From positions 306,005 through 363,004 of the forward strand of contig CAUYUJ010002114.1 of assembly GCA_963575745.1 (NCBI GenBank): a stretch of 57,000 nt of DNA, written 5' to 3'. The notes below the pieces were generated by a model. The model saw nothing but the letters and a program-made list of their open reading frames with translations. It searched no databases and was not told the origin of the DNA. The stretch is from Prorocentrum cordatum. Taxonomy: Eukaryota > Sar > Dinophyceae > Prorocentrales > Prorocentraceae. Numbering within the stretch: the first letter of the stretch is position 1; every line of letters starts with the position of its first letter. The translations under genes were made by a program, and so were the position numbers. Shown piece after piece: positions 34,965-44,088 of this stretch.

Positions 34965-35850
34965 GCGTAAGCTGGTTTAAACTATGTGGTGCAGGCCATG
35001 TTGGGTAACCCATGCGGCGCAAGCTATGTGGTCATGCCCAATTATGTGTTTAAAACTATGTGTGCCTGCGCGGTGCAATCTGCGTGGTGTAAGCTATGTG
35101 TTGCAAGTTGCGCTGCGCAAGCAAGATGCGTGGTACAAGTTTCGCAGTGAAAAGTATGTGAGAAAAGCAACATGAGTTTGTTGTAACGGGGGTGGTGTAG
35201 TGCATGTGGTGCACGTTATGCGGTGCAATATCTGTGTAAGCTGAGTGGTCAGCGGGGGAAATGGGAGAGGAGGGGAGGAGAGAAGTAGCAGGACACACGT
35301 CTACATGCAATCACACATGCATCCATCTACAAGCACCTACGGACAACAACGAAGCGGAATGCACCAAGCACCGACCGAAACTCCGACATACCCACCCAGT
35401 GCACGAGGCGGTATCGAGGCGGCAACAAAGGGGCACCAACTGGACACCAGCCAAAACCTTGACACACCCACCCAGCTCACGAGGCAAGAATGACGCGGCA
35501 ACAAAGCAACAACGAAACGCCAACGAGGCGGGGCCAACCGGGAACCAGCAGAGACTCCGACACACCCACCCAAAGCACGAGGCGGAAACGAGGCGGCACG
35601 AACCGACACCAACCGGGCACCAGCCGAAATCACGACACACCCACCCAACTAACATACGGAGGGGCAACGAGGCGGCACCAACCGGGAACCAGCAGAGACC
35701 CCGACACACCCACCCAAAGCACGAGGCGGAAACGAAGCGGCACGAGCCGACACCAACCGGGCACCAGCCGAAATCACGACACACCCACCCAACACACGAG
35801 GCGGCAACGAGGCGGCACCAACCTGGTACCAGCCGATACCCCGACACGCT
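34965..35850. repeat. Array unit 4: two minisatellites
   Basis: 34965-35250 and 35380-35850; close to units 2 and 3. Confidence 0.75.
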
Positions 35851-36279
35851 CATCCAAATCCTCAATAACACAAATCAAACACCCTAAGTGCAGGCACTGT
35901 TCGGGGCATCGGGGAATGACAATTTCAGCTTGCGTTCGGGAAGTCTCTCGGAGGTGTTTCGTTTGCATGTCCATGGCCTGAAACCGGTGCCTCGCAACTT
36001 CAATGGCCTCAAGGCGTTCTCCGCTCCTTCCTTTCCCCAGCGGTTCCAACTCGGCGTGCGCACTGAGGCGATGGGGTTGGAGAGGGCTGGTGCTGCAGCG
36101 CGTGTGGCTGGCACACCGTTGATGGAGGATGGACAAACAACAGGATGCCGCCTCACTCTCGGCTGGCGCTGGGCATTGCCAGGTCAGTCCATGGTCAAGC
36201 TCTGGGCTGCGCGTGGAAATTCGCCACGCCAGGCATCATGGCCAAAGAGCCAGATGTCATGTCAGCGAACCGATCCGTA

Positions 36280-37235
36280 TCATCGAGCTGCTTCGAATCG
36301 TAGAAAAGACACCACTAGCGGCAACGAGGCTGAGAGCCATGCCAAGCTAATGGACCCGCAACTGCTGACCTCCTCTGGAGAGGAGTTGTCGTTCTCGTCG
36401 TCCCCGTCGGTGCCGCTCGTCGTCGTCGCGCTCGGGCACATCTCCTCCAGCTGGGCCAGCTCGTCAGTGGTCAAGTCTGGCACGTCGCCACTGCCGCCGA
36501 GAAGGATGCCGCCCCCGCACTGGCTCGGCTGCTCAATGGCACACCTGAACAAAGGATACATGGCACACATCATCTCCATCTGCCCATCCGTCAGATCATC
36601 TGGCCCTACGTCGCCGACGTCGGTCGTGCTCTCGGGGTCGAACGCTTGCGTGGTGCCGACGCCCCCTGGGAAAGCAGTGGTGGTGCCGACGCCCTCCGGG
36701 AAATCCGAGGCAGTGTCGAAAGCGGACACGAATGCCCCCGTGAGCTGAGCAAGCGCTGGCGCGGCGCTGGGGCAGGCGTCGCACAGGCAGTCCAGTCTGG
36801 GGGGGCGAACTCGAGGATCTCGTCCGCCCCCGCGTCGCAAGCGCCCGGATTGTCCACGACGCACTGGACTGCAGGACGGTGCGTGCAGAAGGCACCGATG
36901 AAGATCTCCGTGACCCCCGCCATGAGCTCTGCCATCTCCGCGGTCGACTCCCCGCCCTCACTCGGGCCGGACGGCACGAGCGGGGCGACTGCCGCCGCGA
37001 TGTCGGTGTACAAGGTCTGCAGCCCCGGGCAGGCCGCCAGGCACGCCTCCGAGGGCTGTGCCGAGAGCCGGCGGTCGACCTCCTCGCGCAGCTCTCTGGC
37101 GTCCGAGCGCGGCGACGGCGGCATGCTCGCCTTCAGCTTGCGAGCAGCCAGCGCGCGCAGCGCCTGAGCGTCGTCGCAGGCGCAGGTCTGCAGGAGAGAG
37201 GCGGCGAGCAGGACGGCGAACGCAGTCGCAGACAT
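36280..37235 (-). pseudogene. Secreted cysteine-bearing protein, array copy 4, frameshifted
   Basis: 956 bases against 954 in the other copies. A G-run at about 36799-36805 has 7 G where copies 1-3 have 5, shifting the frame after the FAP segment, before the LDCLCDAC cluster. It also carries FPEGVG for FPGGVG and SSCGS for SSCGF, so it is the most diverged copy. The ATG (37235-37233), signal peptide and DinoSL relict are intact. A homopolymer read error could mimic the frameshift, but the extra amino-acid changes suggest relaxed constraint at the array edge. Confidence 0.7.
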
Positions 37236-37342
37236 GGCCCGAGGAGAGATCTGTCTGCCTCCGCCCCTTCCGACCTGGCGCTGGGCCAGGGCGACGGGCT
37301 GCTGCGAGTGGCTGATCCCGACCGGCCTCGAGCGAGGCAGAG

Positions 37343-37363
37343 CTTGAGCCAGAGCGGCTACGG
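37343..37363 (-). other. DinoSL relict upstream of array copy 4
   Basis: Identical to the other three copies. Confidence 0.8.
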
Positions 37364-37935
37364 ACTCCCCCGGGGGTGCTCTCTGGGCCGTCGTCGGCGG
37401 GGGCCGCTGGGGGCTCTCGCGGGGCCGCTGGGCCGCCCACCAGGCCGCGTCGGGCCCGGCGGCCGCGCAGGCCCTGCCCTGCAGGAGCGTCCAGGATGCC
37501 CAGCAGTCCCGGGGTCCCTCGGCAAAATCGCCCATAAGGTCCATGGGGACCGAGGATCCAGAGGGTCCCGCTTTGGGGGGGGGGGGGGGCACCCGGATAT
37601 GCAAATGTACGTGTGGCGTCCAAAATCCGGATAGCGGAGCAACCCAAAGCGCGTGCAACGCTCGTGGGAGACGCTTGCAAGGACGCTGGAAAGGATGTCT
37701 GGGGAGCTTGCAAGCTCGAGAAGAGAGCTTCGCAGGAGCCGAGGAAAAGCTGCGAGAGAGGTGCGGAAACGCTTGCGGCAAACGTATTGGGAACGCGTAG
37801 GAAAACGCTTCAGGGACAAGCTACGACTTGACAGGAGGCGCTGCGGGGATGCCAGCCCGAGAGCCGTGGAAAGGAAGCTGGTCTACCCTGTGCTGTCGGC
37901 TTCTTCTCTGAAGCCCTCTTAGCTCTCAGAGAGGG

Positions 37936-37981
37936 GTAGGCACGTGACCACGCCTGTGTGCATGCGTGGTCACTTGCCTGC
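37936..37981. repeat. Array copy 4 hairpin, two mismatches
   Basis: The left arm GTAGGCACGTGACCACGC differs at two positions from the complement of the right arm. About 120 bases away (37816-37850) this copy alone has a roughly 31-base insertion (starts ACAAGCTACGACTTGAC). Confidence 0.9.
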
Positions 37982-38007
37982 TCATTTCTTTGTTGTGTCT
38001 TCCTCTC

Positions 38008-38038
<31 letters not shown>

Positions 38039-38090
38039 CCATTTTAACAAATTCGCACTCGTCGGTTCGACTAGCCAATATCCTACCTCA

Positions 38091-39114
38091 ATACAAGACT
38101 GTCGATCACATAATTTAGCCATGCGCAGTACGACCACAAAACAACCCCAATAACAATTGGCGTGCCCCCTTGCTCGCTCGTGGCGGAACGCACTTCCCAA
38201 GCATTGCCTCCTAACGTTTCACGACGGTCAATGTTTCTTCGAAGCAGGTAGGCCGCCTATAAAACATGAAAGAACGTTGACGACCAGACAAACTACTATC
38301 GCATTGTGCGGCGCCTCCGACTTATTCACACCTCTTTCCGCCTGGGAGGAGGAGGAGGCGGAGGAGGCCACTCTCCAGGGGCGGCGCGAGAGGGGGAGCA
38401 AAAACACAGCGGTCAACATGCACACAGCACAACACAACACAATACAACAAACAACTCCATCTTCACAAAACACACAACCAGACAACACATACACAACAAA
38501 AACAATCATTCCATATTCACGCGACACAGCGGGCGTTTCTCTAGATCTCCGTCTGGCGACGCTAAGCGGCGCTCCTTTCGCCCCGACGGCCCGCCCTGGT
38601 ACTTCGGGCCAGGCGGCTTCTCGAAGATCCGCCGGTCCCCGGGCAGGGGACGTGCGAGTTTCCTGCTCTCCCTCCTCCAAGATTCCCCTCTTCCTCCTCC
38701 TCTTCCTCTTCCTTGTCCTCATTTTTGTCGTTGATCAGACATGAAGAGCGAGAGTGTCGCGTCGAGAGGAAAAACATTGCTGCTCGTCCTCCTCCTCCTC
38801 CTCCTCCTCCTCCTCCTCCTCCTCTCCCTCCTCATCCTTCTCCAAACCTCGCTCTCCTCCTGCGCAGCGCGGACGCACCGCGTGCCACACGCCCCGCGGC
38901 GACGGCCAGCTGAGGCGACAGAAGACCACCTGTCGAGCACAGCACGTGTCCCGTCCGTCGCGAGGAACCAAGCGCGTCCAGGGGGCAGACGTCCTAGGGG
39001 GGCGCGCGCGCGCGCCTGCCAGCCGTACGAGACTGCCCGCAGGGCCCATCTCTGCTGGACGCCCCTGCGGCCATGCAGCCTCGGTCAGCGGACATCGGAA
39101 ACACACTTTTGTTT
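38091..39114. other. Right flank of the array; no recognisable gene
   Basis: Holds an A/C-rich stretch (38400-38520) and a CTC tract (38785-38830). The long open frames are artefacts of the triplet tract. Confidence 0.5.
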
Positions 39115-39310
39115 GAGCAAGGACCGACCGTCCCGGCATTTCTATAGGACTACCACGACATGTTCTCATAACACAGAAATATTCTAAGAACAGAAATGCG
39201 GTTCTTAGAACGTAAGCCCGATGTGTTAAAACAAGACGGTCCCAGCTAGAAATGTTCTAAGAACATTCCGTGGAAGCCACAACAGGGTTCTTAGAACATT
39301 GTTCGGTAGG
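39115..39310 (+). repeat. Dispersed repeat R3, copy a
   Basis: Starts GAGCAAGGACCGACCGTCCC and carries the palindrome AATGTTCTAAGAACATT and a second TTCTTAGAACATTGTT. It matches 40479-40653 in the same orientation. Confidence 0.75.
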
Positions 39311-39596
39311 CCTATAGGCGAGCCAGGACACTTCGCCGCTGCTTGTTTTGTTGGGGCTTCGAGCGCGCCCCCCACCCGAGAACGCGAGTCAGGCGTTGGC
39401 AGAACTGGGTTTAGTGGAACCTGGTTTAGTGATTTTGTACTGGGGGGAAGCCCCTCCCCGCCCTGTTCTACTAATCGGAACTGCCGTCACCCGAAAAACA
39501 CCAGCTACGGCAGACCTGGTTTAGTGATTCGGGTCAATTTAGGGGTTCCGGGGACCCACTACTAACCCGGTCCCCGTCTTACCTCGAGGGCTCCCA

Positions 39597-39629
39597 ACTT
39601 CGCGCTTCGCGCTGCGCGAAGCGCGAAGT
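39597..39629. repeat. Perfect palindrome, 16-base arms
   Basis: ACTTCGCGCTTCGCGC, a single T, then GCGCGAAGCGCGAAGT. Confidence 0.95.
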
Positions 39630-40278
39630 GCGAATAACTTCGCGCTCTCGCGCCGCCTCCCAGGGGAGAGAGAAAAAGAGGATGCGGAGGAATCGGAGCC
39701 GAACCGCGAAGCGCGAACAACTCCGCGCCCTCGAGGGCGCCCTTCTTGCCTGGGGTCCTGGCTGCACCCGAGCGGGGCGGGCTCCCCGGGGAACCGCTGG
39801 CACTCCGCGGACCCTGGCGGCCGCGGCAGGCAGCCGGCCTCCGTCGAGGACGAGGGGCGGGAGCCCGTGGGGGGCACCGAGGCGCGCTCTCCGGGCCCGG
39901 TGGCCGCGGCGCGCGGGGTGTGCGAGGCGGGTCGGGAGCCCTGTCGCACGTCGGAGCCCTGCAGGCGGGCATGATTGGGCAGGGCGCGCGAGAGGACGCG
40001 AGGCCTTCCCGAGGGCCACGCTGCCACAGGAGTGTCGAAGGCACGGGTCGCGAGACACGGGACGCAGGGGCACCCTGGATTGGGAAGGGTCGACCTACTG
40101 ATCGAGGCCGACTGCACCCTGCGAAGGGGGAAACGAAGGGAGCAGGCAGACTCCGGTCGGCGACTCCGAAGGCCGTGGCTTGCAGAGGTTCGGGTCGCCA
40201 CCCGCACCCGGGGGGGGGGGGGGCAGGCGAGGGCCTCGACGGAGTTCTCCGCTCGACTGCTCGCAAGAGTGACCCTGG
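39630..40278. other. No recognisable gene between R3 copy a and R2 copy c
   Basis: Very GC-rich; frames are open on both strands without family resemblance. Includes a 13-G run near 40212. Confidence 0.45.
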
Positions 40279-40431
40279 GAAAGAGTGACCTCTGGTGCGC
40301 GACTTTTTGTGGGGGCCGCGGGGGGACCAAACCTGGGCGCGCAAGCAGCTGCTACTGCCTCGTTTTATTAGCCGTCTGGGGACCCACCCGTGCCCGCACC
40401 AAAGGCCACGCCGGCGAGAGGTCACTCTTAC
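40279..40431 (+). repeat. Dispersed repeat R2, copy c
   Basis: Inverted ends GAAAGAGTGACCTCT and AGAGGTCACTCTTAC. A second CAAGAGTGACCCTGG lies just outside the left end, as in copy a. Confidence 0.7.
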
Positions 40432-40478
40432 GTCTAGTCGATCCGCCGCGCCCCGACACGGGATCATGAAAGCCTCTG

Positions 40479-40653
40479 TTGAGCAGGGACCGACCGTCCC
40501 GGCATTCCTGTTGTCCTACCACGGAATGTTCTGAAACCCAAAAATGTTCTTGGAACATAAAGCCGATGTACTCAAACAAGACAGACTCCGCCAGAAATGT
40601 TCTAAGAACATTCGTGGGAACCACACAAAGTTTTTAGAACATTGTTTGGTAAT
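40479..40653 (+). repeat. Dispersed repeat R3, copy b
   Basis: GAGCAGGGACCGACCGTCCC, then AATGTTCTAAGAACATT and TTTTTAGAACATTG. It is a direct repeat of copy a across about 1.2 kb and begins some 50 bases after R2 copy c. Confidence 0.75.
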
Positions 40654-41059
40654 CCAAAAGCCCTAATGAAAAACAAAAACAATAATTTCAATTTTTAAGC
40701 GCAGCCCCCTGGGAATTCTGCAACTCCTCTAAGAGGAGTTGCTGCGCTCCTGGGGCTCTGCACCCCCAACCCTCGGTATTTGAAAAAGTATGTTTTCTTT
40801 GAGATCTGACCATTGTCTCTCTGTTTCTGTCTCTCTGTCTCGGCCTGTCTGTCTCATTCTCAATAGTGTTTAATTTTTTGTACATTATGTTTCGATGTGT
40901 TGTTCGTTTGCGCATTTTCGTGTGTCTCGTATGCGCACTTCCGTTTGCTTCTCAGCGTCCAGAAATATACTAAACATGTGGTAGCTTCGTGACAGTATCT
41001 TCGCGGTGACGCATTTCACCCCGTTTGGTTTCATATGTGTTTCCGTTGTTTGTGTTTGT

Positions 41060-41343
41060 TTGTTTCTCTCTCTCTCTCTCTTTCGCTCTCTCTCTCTCTC
41101 TCTTTCTCTCTCTTTCTTTCTCTATAACTATGTTTGCTTCTCATCTCTCTATCTGCCCCTTCTGTCTTTCACGCACTCTCTCTTTCTGACTCTCTCTCTC
41201 TCTCTATCTCTTTTTCTCTCTCTCTCTCTCTCCCTCTCTCTCTCTCTCTCCCTGACTCTCTTCTTATTTCGGTTCTCGCCTCCTCGCTCCGTCTTCCCAT
41301 ATCTTCCCGTCTTCTGTTTTCTTTATCTTCCTCTTGCCTGTAG
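41060..41343 (+). promoter_or_regulatory. Pyrimidine tract ending in a candidate splice acceptor
   Basis: About 280 bases of TCTC and TTTC sequence end at TTCCTCTTGCCTGTAG (AG at 41342-41343), a strong 3' splice-site context just ahead of the plus-strand coding block. It could serve trans-splicing of the spliced leader or a cis intron. The interval 40654-41059 holds no gene. Confidence 0.4.
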
Positions 41344-41540
41344 CTTTTCCTCACCGAGCAAGCTCGAGCCACGAGCTCCGCGGCGGACCCCCGCGCGGCG
41401 CTCGCCGAGGCCCACGCGGACCGCAGTCGGCGCCCGGGGCCCCTGTCCGCTAGGCGCCCGCGGCCACTCGGCCCAGACCTCCCCTCCGTGGCCGAGGGCA
41501 GCGAGATGGCGGCGGAAACCCCGCGCCCATGGCGCACGCA

Positions 41541-41556
41541 GGCCGCAGTGGCGGCC
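41541..41556 (+). repeat. 16-base hairpin element, perfect copy 1
   Basis: GGCCGC-AGTG-GCGGCC: 6-base stem, 4-base loop. It reads GRSGG in the frame open from the ATG at 41529. Confidence 0.9.
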
Positions 41557-41560
41557 AGGA

Positions 41561-41576
41561 GGCCGCAGTGGCGGCC
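41561..41576 (+). repeat. 16-base hairpin element, perfect copy 2
   Basis: Identical to copy 1 and exactly 20 bases after it. It reads AAVAA in the same frame that reads copy 1 as GRSGG. Confidence 0.9.
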
Positions 41577-41606
41577 GAGGAGGACTCGGGCGATTGGGCG
41601 CAAGAG

Positions 41607-41622
41607 GGCCGCAGTGGCGGCC
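41607..41622 (+). repeat. 16-base hairpin element, perfect copy 3
   Basis: Identical; read as GRSGG in the same open frame. Confidence 0.9.
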
Positions 41623-41663
41623 ACGGGGAGGGGCAGCGGTGGGGTGGCCCGTGGAGCGGCTGA

Positions 41664-42793
41664 GACAGCTGGAAGGGCTGGGACAACGGGTGGTGGGAGA
41701 CGCGAGACTGGTGGATTGCGCTGCAGGAGGCCGAGCGCGAGGAGGAGCTTGCTCGTGGGGCAGCGAACCAGTGCCCGCTCGAACAACTGAAAGACGACCG
41801 CGGACTTCGACGCCGCCAGGCCAGTCCAGTCCAGGCCGCAGTGGCGGCCCGCCCGTCGTCCACGGACGGCCCCTCAAGCCGCTGGACATCCACCCTCGAA
41901 CCAGCAGCGGCAGCGCCGCCGCCAACGGCAGGACCGCAGCCGCCAGCCCCCCCTCCCCCCCAGTTGCCACTCCTAAGCGCGACGCAGCCCCGCCGCCCCG
42001 CCGAATGCAGTTGCGTCTCTGGGAACCCCCCACCGCCCGCAGAGATGTTCAGGGAGCGCTGGCGAGACAGAGCCCCTGTCGCCGAGGTCGGGCAAGAGAG
42101 TGCCGCCGCAGCGGCGGCGCCCGCAAGGGCGGTCGACCTATGTGTTTTCGAAAGTCGCCCGATCACGGCCTCATACCGCCAGCGCAACGCTGCGCTGAAG
42201 TGGTTGCGCCGTGTGGCCGGAACCGCAGGAGGAGATGTCGTCTGTGAGGCAACCGTGCAGATCGGCAAAATCTGGAAACCTCCTAAGAAGAAAGGACAAC
42301 TCAACATGCACCACGACTTCTGGGACGGCGAGGAAGTCCCGTGGAGCTGGCTGGAGATGTTCGCTCAGATGGGTCCAGCAACTAAGGCGCAGGTGGTCAA
42401 CGGGCCTGATGACTGCAGCGGCGGCCCCCTTCGGTCCGTGGTGTCCGCCCGCCCCAAAAGCTACGACCACCAGCGCTGCTTCGCCCCCTGGCACCACAGG
42501 GCGACAAACGCGGCGAACACCAGGACAACGACGACTTCGTGGTCTACCGCAAGGACTTGTCGGTTGTCCGCTCCTACCCAAACTGGAAAACCAAGAAATT
42601 CGACCTGCGCGAGGCGGACCCGCACGCATCTACCGTGCCTCCACCCAGGGATGGCTGCGGCGGCAGTAATGGCGCTGGCACGTACAAGTACTACAAGCAC
42701 GTCGACAGGGCGGGGACTGGCAGGTTCGACAGAGAGCGCGGCAACGGGATGTCTCCAGGCGACTTGGGCTACCAGTCGTGCCGCAACCAGTGA
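41664..42793 (+). CDS. Unrecognised protein, two exons, 5' end unresolved
   Basis: The frame is open from 41664 and reads WWETRDWWIALQEAEREEEL, then a Pro/Ala-rich linker, then the first in-frame ATG at 42045 (MFRERWRDRAPV). It continues to ATKAQ at 42392. A GT-AG interval of 107 bases (42393-42499) restores the frame into GDKRGEHQDNDDFVVYRKDL and YPNWKTKKFDLREADPH, ending TGA at 42791-42793. From the ATG the spliced product is 213 residues; the coherent upstream frame suggests a longer N-terminus or an upstream exon. In that frame a TGA at 41661 separates an earlier open segment starting at ATG 41529 from WKGWDNGWW, so an intron, a sequence error or a disrupted gene must be considered. Trp-, Asp- and Lys-rich; no domain recognised. 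Confidence 0.55.
41834..41849 (+). repeat. 16-base hairpin element, perfect copy 4
   Basis: Identical; read as AAVAA (PVQAAVAARPSS) within the open frame of the two-exon gene. Confidence 0.9.
42393..42499 (+). other. Predicted intron
   Basis: GCGCAG|GTGGTCAACG at the donor and CACCACAG|GGCGAC at the acceptor. Phase 0, and AG is followed by G as is common in dinoflagellate introns. Removal joins two protein-like frames that are otherwise out of phase. Confidence 0.65.
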
Positions 42794-42808
42794 TAAGGTG
42801 GCAGCGTA

Positions 42809-42824
42809 GGCCGCAGTGGCGGCC
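42809..42824 (+). repeat. 16-base hairpin element, perfect copy 5
   Basis: Identical; lies 15 bases after the TGA of the two-exon gene, so it is probably in the 3' UTR rather than coding. Confidence 0.9.
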
Positions 42825-42949
42825 GCCAGCTGTAGGAATCGCAGGCCAGCTTCCGCCGCTGCCTTTTTTCGGAAGCTTTTCGACGAATTAAGCCGCGTCA
42901 GCGAATTACTTCGTGCCAACATCGCCGCCATCATCTTCGCCGCCATCAG

Positions 42950-43165
42950 ATAACAACGACCACGATGACGTTGGTGATGATGATGACGATGAAACGATGG
43001 CGATGATGAGGACGATGGTGTTCATAAATGACGATGATGATAATTAACGATGACGATGGTGATACTGATGATGACGATGGTGACCACGATGACGTTGGTG
43101 ATGGCGTTGGCGATATCGACTCCGATGACATCGGTGATGACAATGATGATAATTAACGATGGCGT
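42950..43165. repeat. GATG/GACGATG-rich tract
   Basis: Imperfect GATGATGACGATG repeats between two coding regions. Confidence 0.85.
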
Positions 43166-43170
43166 CTGCC

Positions 43171-43969
43171 ATCTTGCCTGTCCTGCCCCCACCTCGACCG
43201 CGCGCGCGGCTCCAACAGCTGGCCGCTGGCCGCGCGGCCCCCCTTGGCTCGAGGGGCGGGCCCAACGGAATCAACGATGGTGCCCTGGGGCGCCTCAGGC
43301 AACAAGGCTGCAGTGGCGGCCCAGGCTGCAGCGGCGGCCTCCAGCAAAGCCCCAGGCGCGAGAGCTTTCGGAAACGCAGTTCTGCGTTCACCCCCAAAGG
43401 CCGCCCCCGACGAAAGCTCGACTACGAGTGACTCGTCTGGCTCGCCCAGCGAAACTGTGCCAGATTCACCTGGGGTCTCGAAGGGGGGGGGGCGCACCTC
43501 CTACCGCATGGTCGAAGGCGGGAGGCGCGCCTGCGACGGCGACCCTCGCGATCGAGTTTGCCGAGAAGGCGGCAGGGGCGAAGCAAGCGGCAACAATGCT
43601 GATGCAGGCTTTTCCAAAGCCGCCACCCAAAGCAAAACCCAAGGGGCTGTGAATTTGAACGACTCAGACGACGTATCGACTCCTCCTTCAAAAGCAAGAC
43701 CCCCTTCGGCCCCGCGCGCCATCTCCCGCGCAGTTCCTTCCGTCAGCCCCGCGCCGCCCCCCAAGGCCGCAGTGGCGGCCCCCAGGGAACCAAAGGCGCA
43801 GCTTGTGCCGAGGGCGAAACGTGCGCCTTCCCAGCAAACGCAGGTTCCGAAGGTACACTTGCTGCCGCGGCAGCCTGACAACCCGCCGCGGCATCTCCAG
43901 GACGAGCGAGCCACCAAAGGAGAGGGCACGCTTGGAACCGCAGGCAAACACAGGGCTGCGGCAGCCTGA
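43171..43969 (+). CDS. Ala/Pro-rich coding region, frames broken
   Basis: Plus-strand frames read low-complexity but protein-like sequence: NKAAVAAQAAAAASSKAPG, SSTTSDSSGSPSETVPDSPG, then in another frame TATLAIEFAEKAAGAKQAAT, then back to NLNDSDDVSTPPSKARPPS. The switch falls after a 10-G run at 43483-43492, so a homopolymer indel or an intron is likely. Probably a disordered linker-type protein or the N-terminal part of the next gene. Contains one perfect and two degenerate hairpin elements. No function assigned. Confidence 0.35.
43306..43339 (+). repeat. Two degenerate copies of the hairpin element
   Basis: GGCTGCAGTGGCGGCC (43306-43321) and GGCTGCAGCGGCGGCC (43324-43339), one and two changes from consensus; read AAVAA and AAAAA. 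Confidence 0.65.
43765..43780 (+). repeat. 16-base hairpin element, perfect copy 6
   Basis: Identical to consensus; read as AAVAA (PKAAVAAPRE) in the frame open over 43244-43969. Confidence 0.9.
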
Positions 43970-44088
43970 CGAACCCCCGAACTACGAAGCCCTACTGCAC
44001 GCGACGCCGAAGCCCTGCGCACCACCCGCGCCGAAACGGGTGGCGAGCACCGGATCGGAGTCCGCATCGGCGAGTCCCTGCGGACCCA

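Larger units (their letters stand above)
17591..38090 (-). repeat. Tandem array of a gene-bearing unit, about 3.5 copies
   Basis: The landmark AACATGCATG before a conserved AAGAAGTTGTTGCAC lies at 17591, 23296, 29122 and 34917, giving units of 5705, 5826 and 5795 bases plus a truncated fourth. Homology ends abruptly after CCAATATCCTACCTC at about 38090. Order within a unit on the plus coordinate: two minisatellites, gene 3' flank, minus-strand gene, its 5' flank with a DinoSL relict, an 18-base-arm hairpin, a CT tract, a CCAAGACAGCC-rich patch and a long CAC/CAT block. Copies are nearly identical from about 18.5 kb on, but the first unit's minisatellite part is clearly more diverged. Copies 1 and 2 share variants against copies 3 and 4. 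Head-to-tail gene arrays are a known dinoflagellate habit. Confidence 0.95.

Noticed and set aside
38056-38075. GGTTCGACTAG in the array, resembling a tRNA B box
   Set aside because: No A box at the right distance and no cloverleaf could be drawn.
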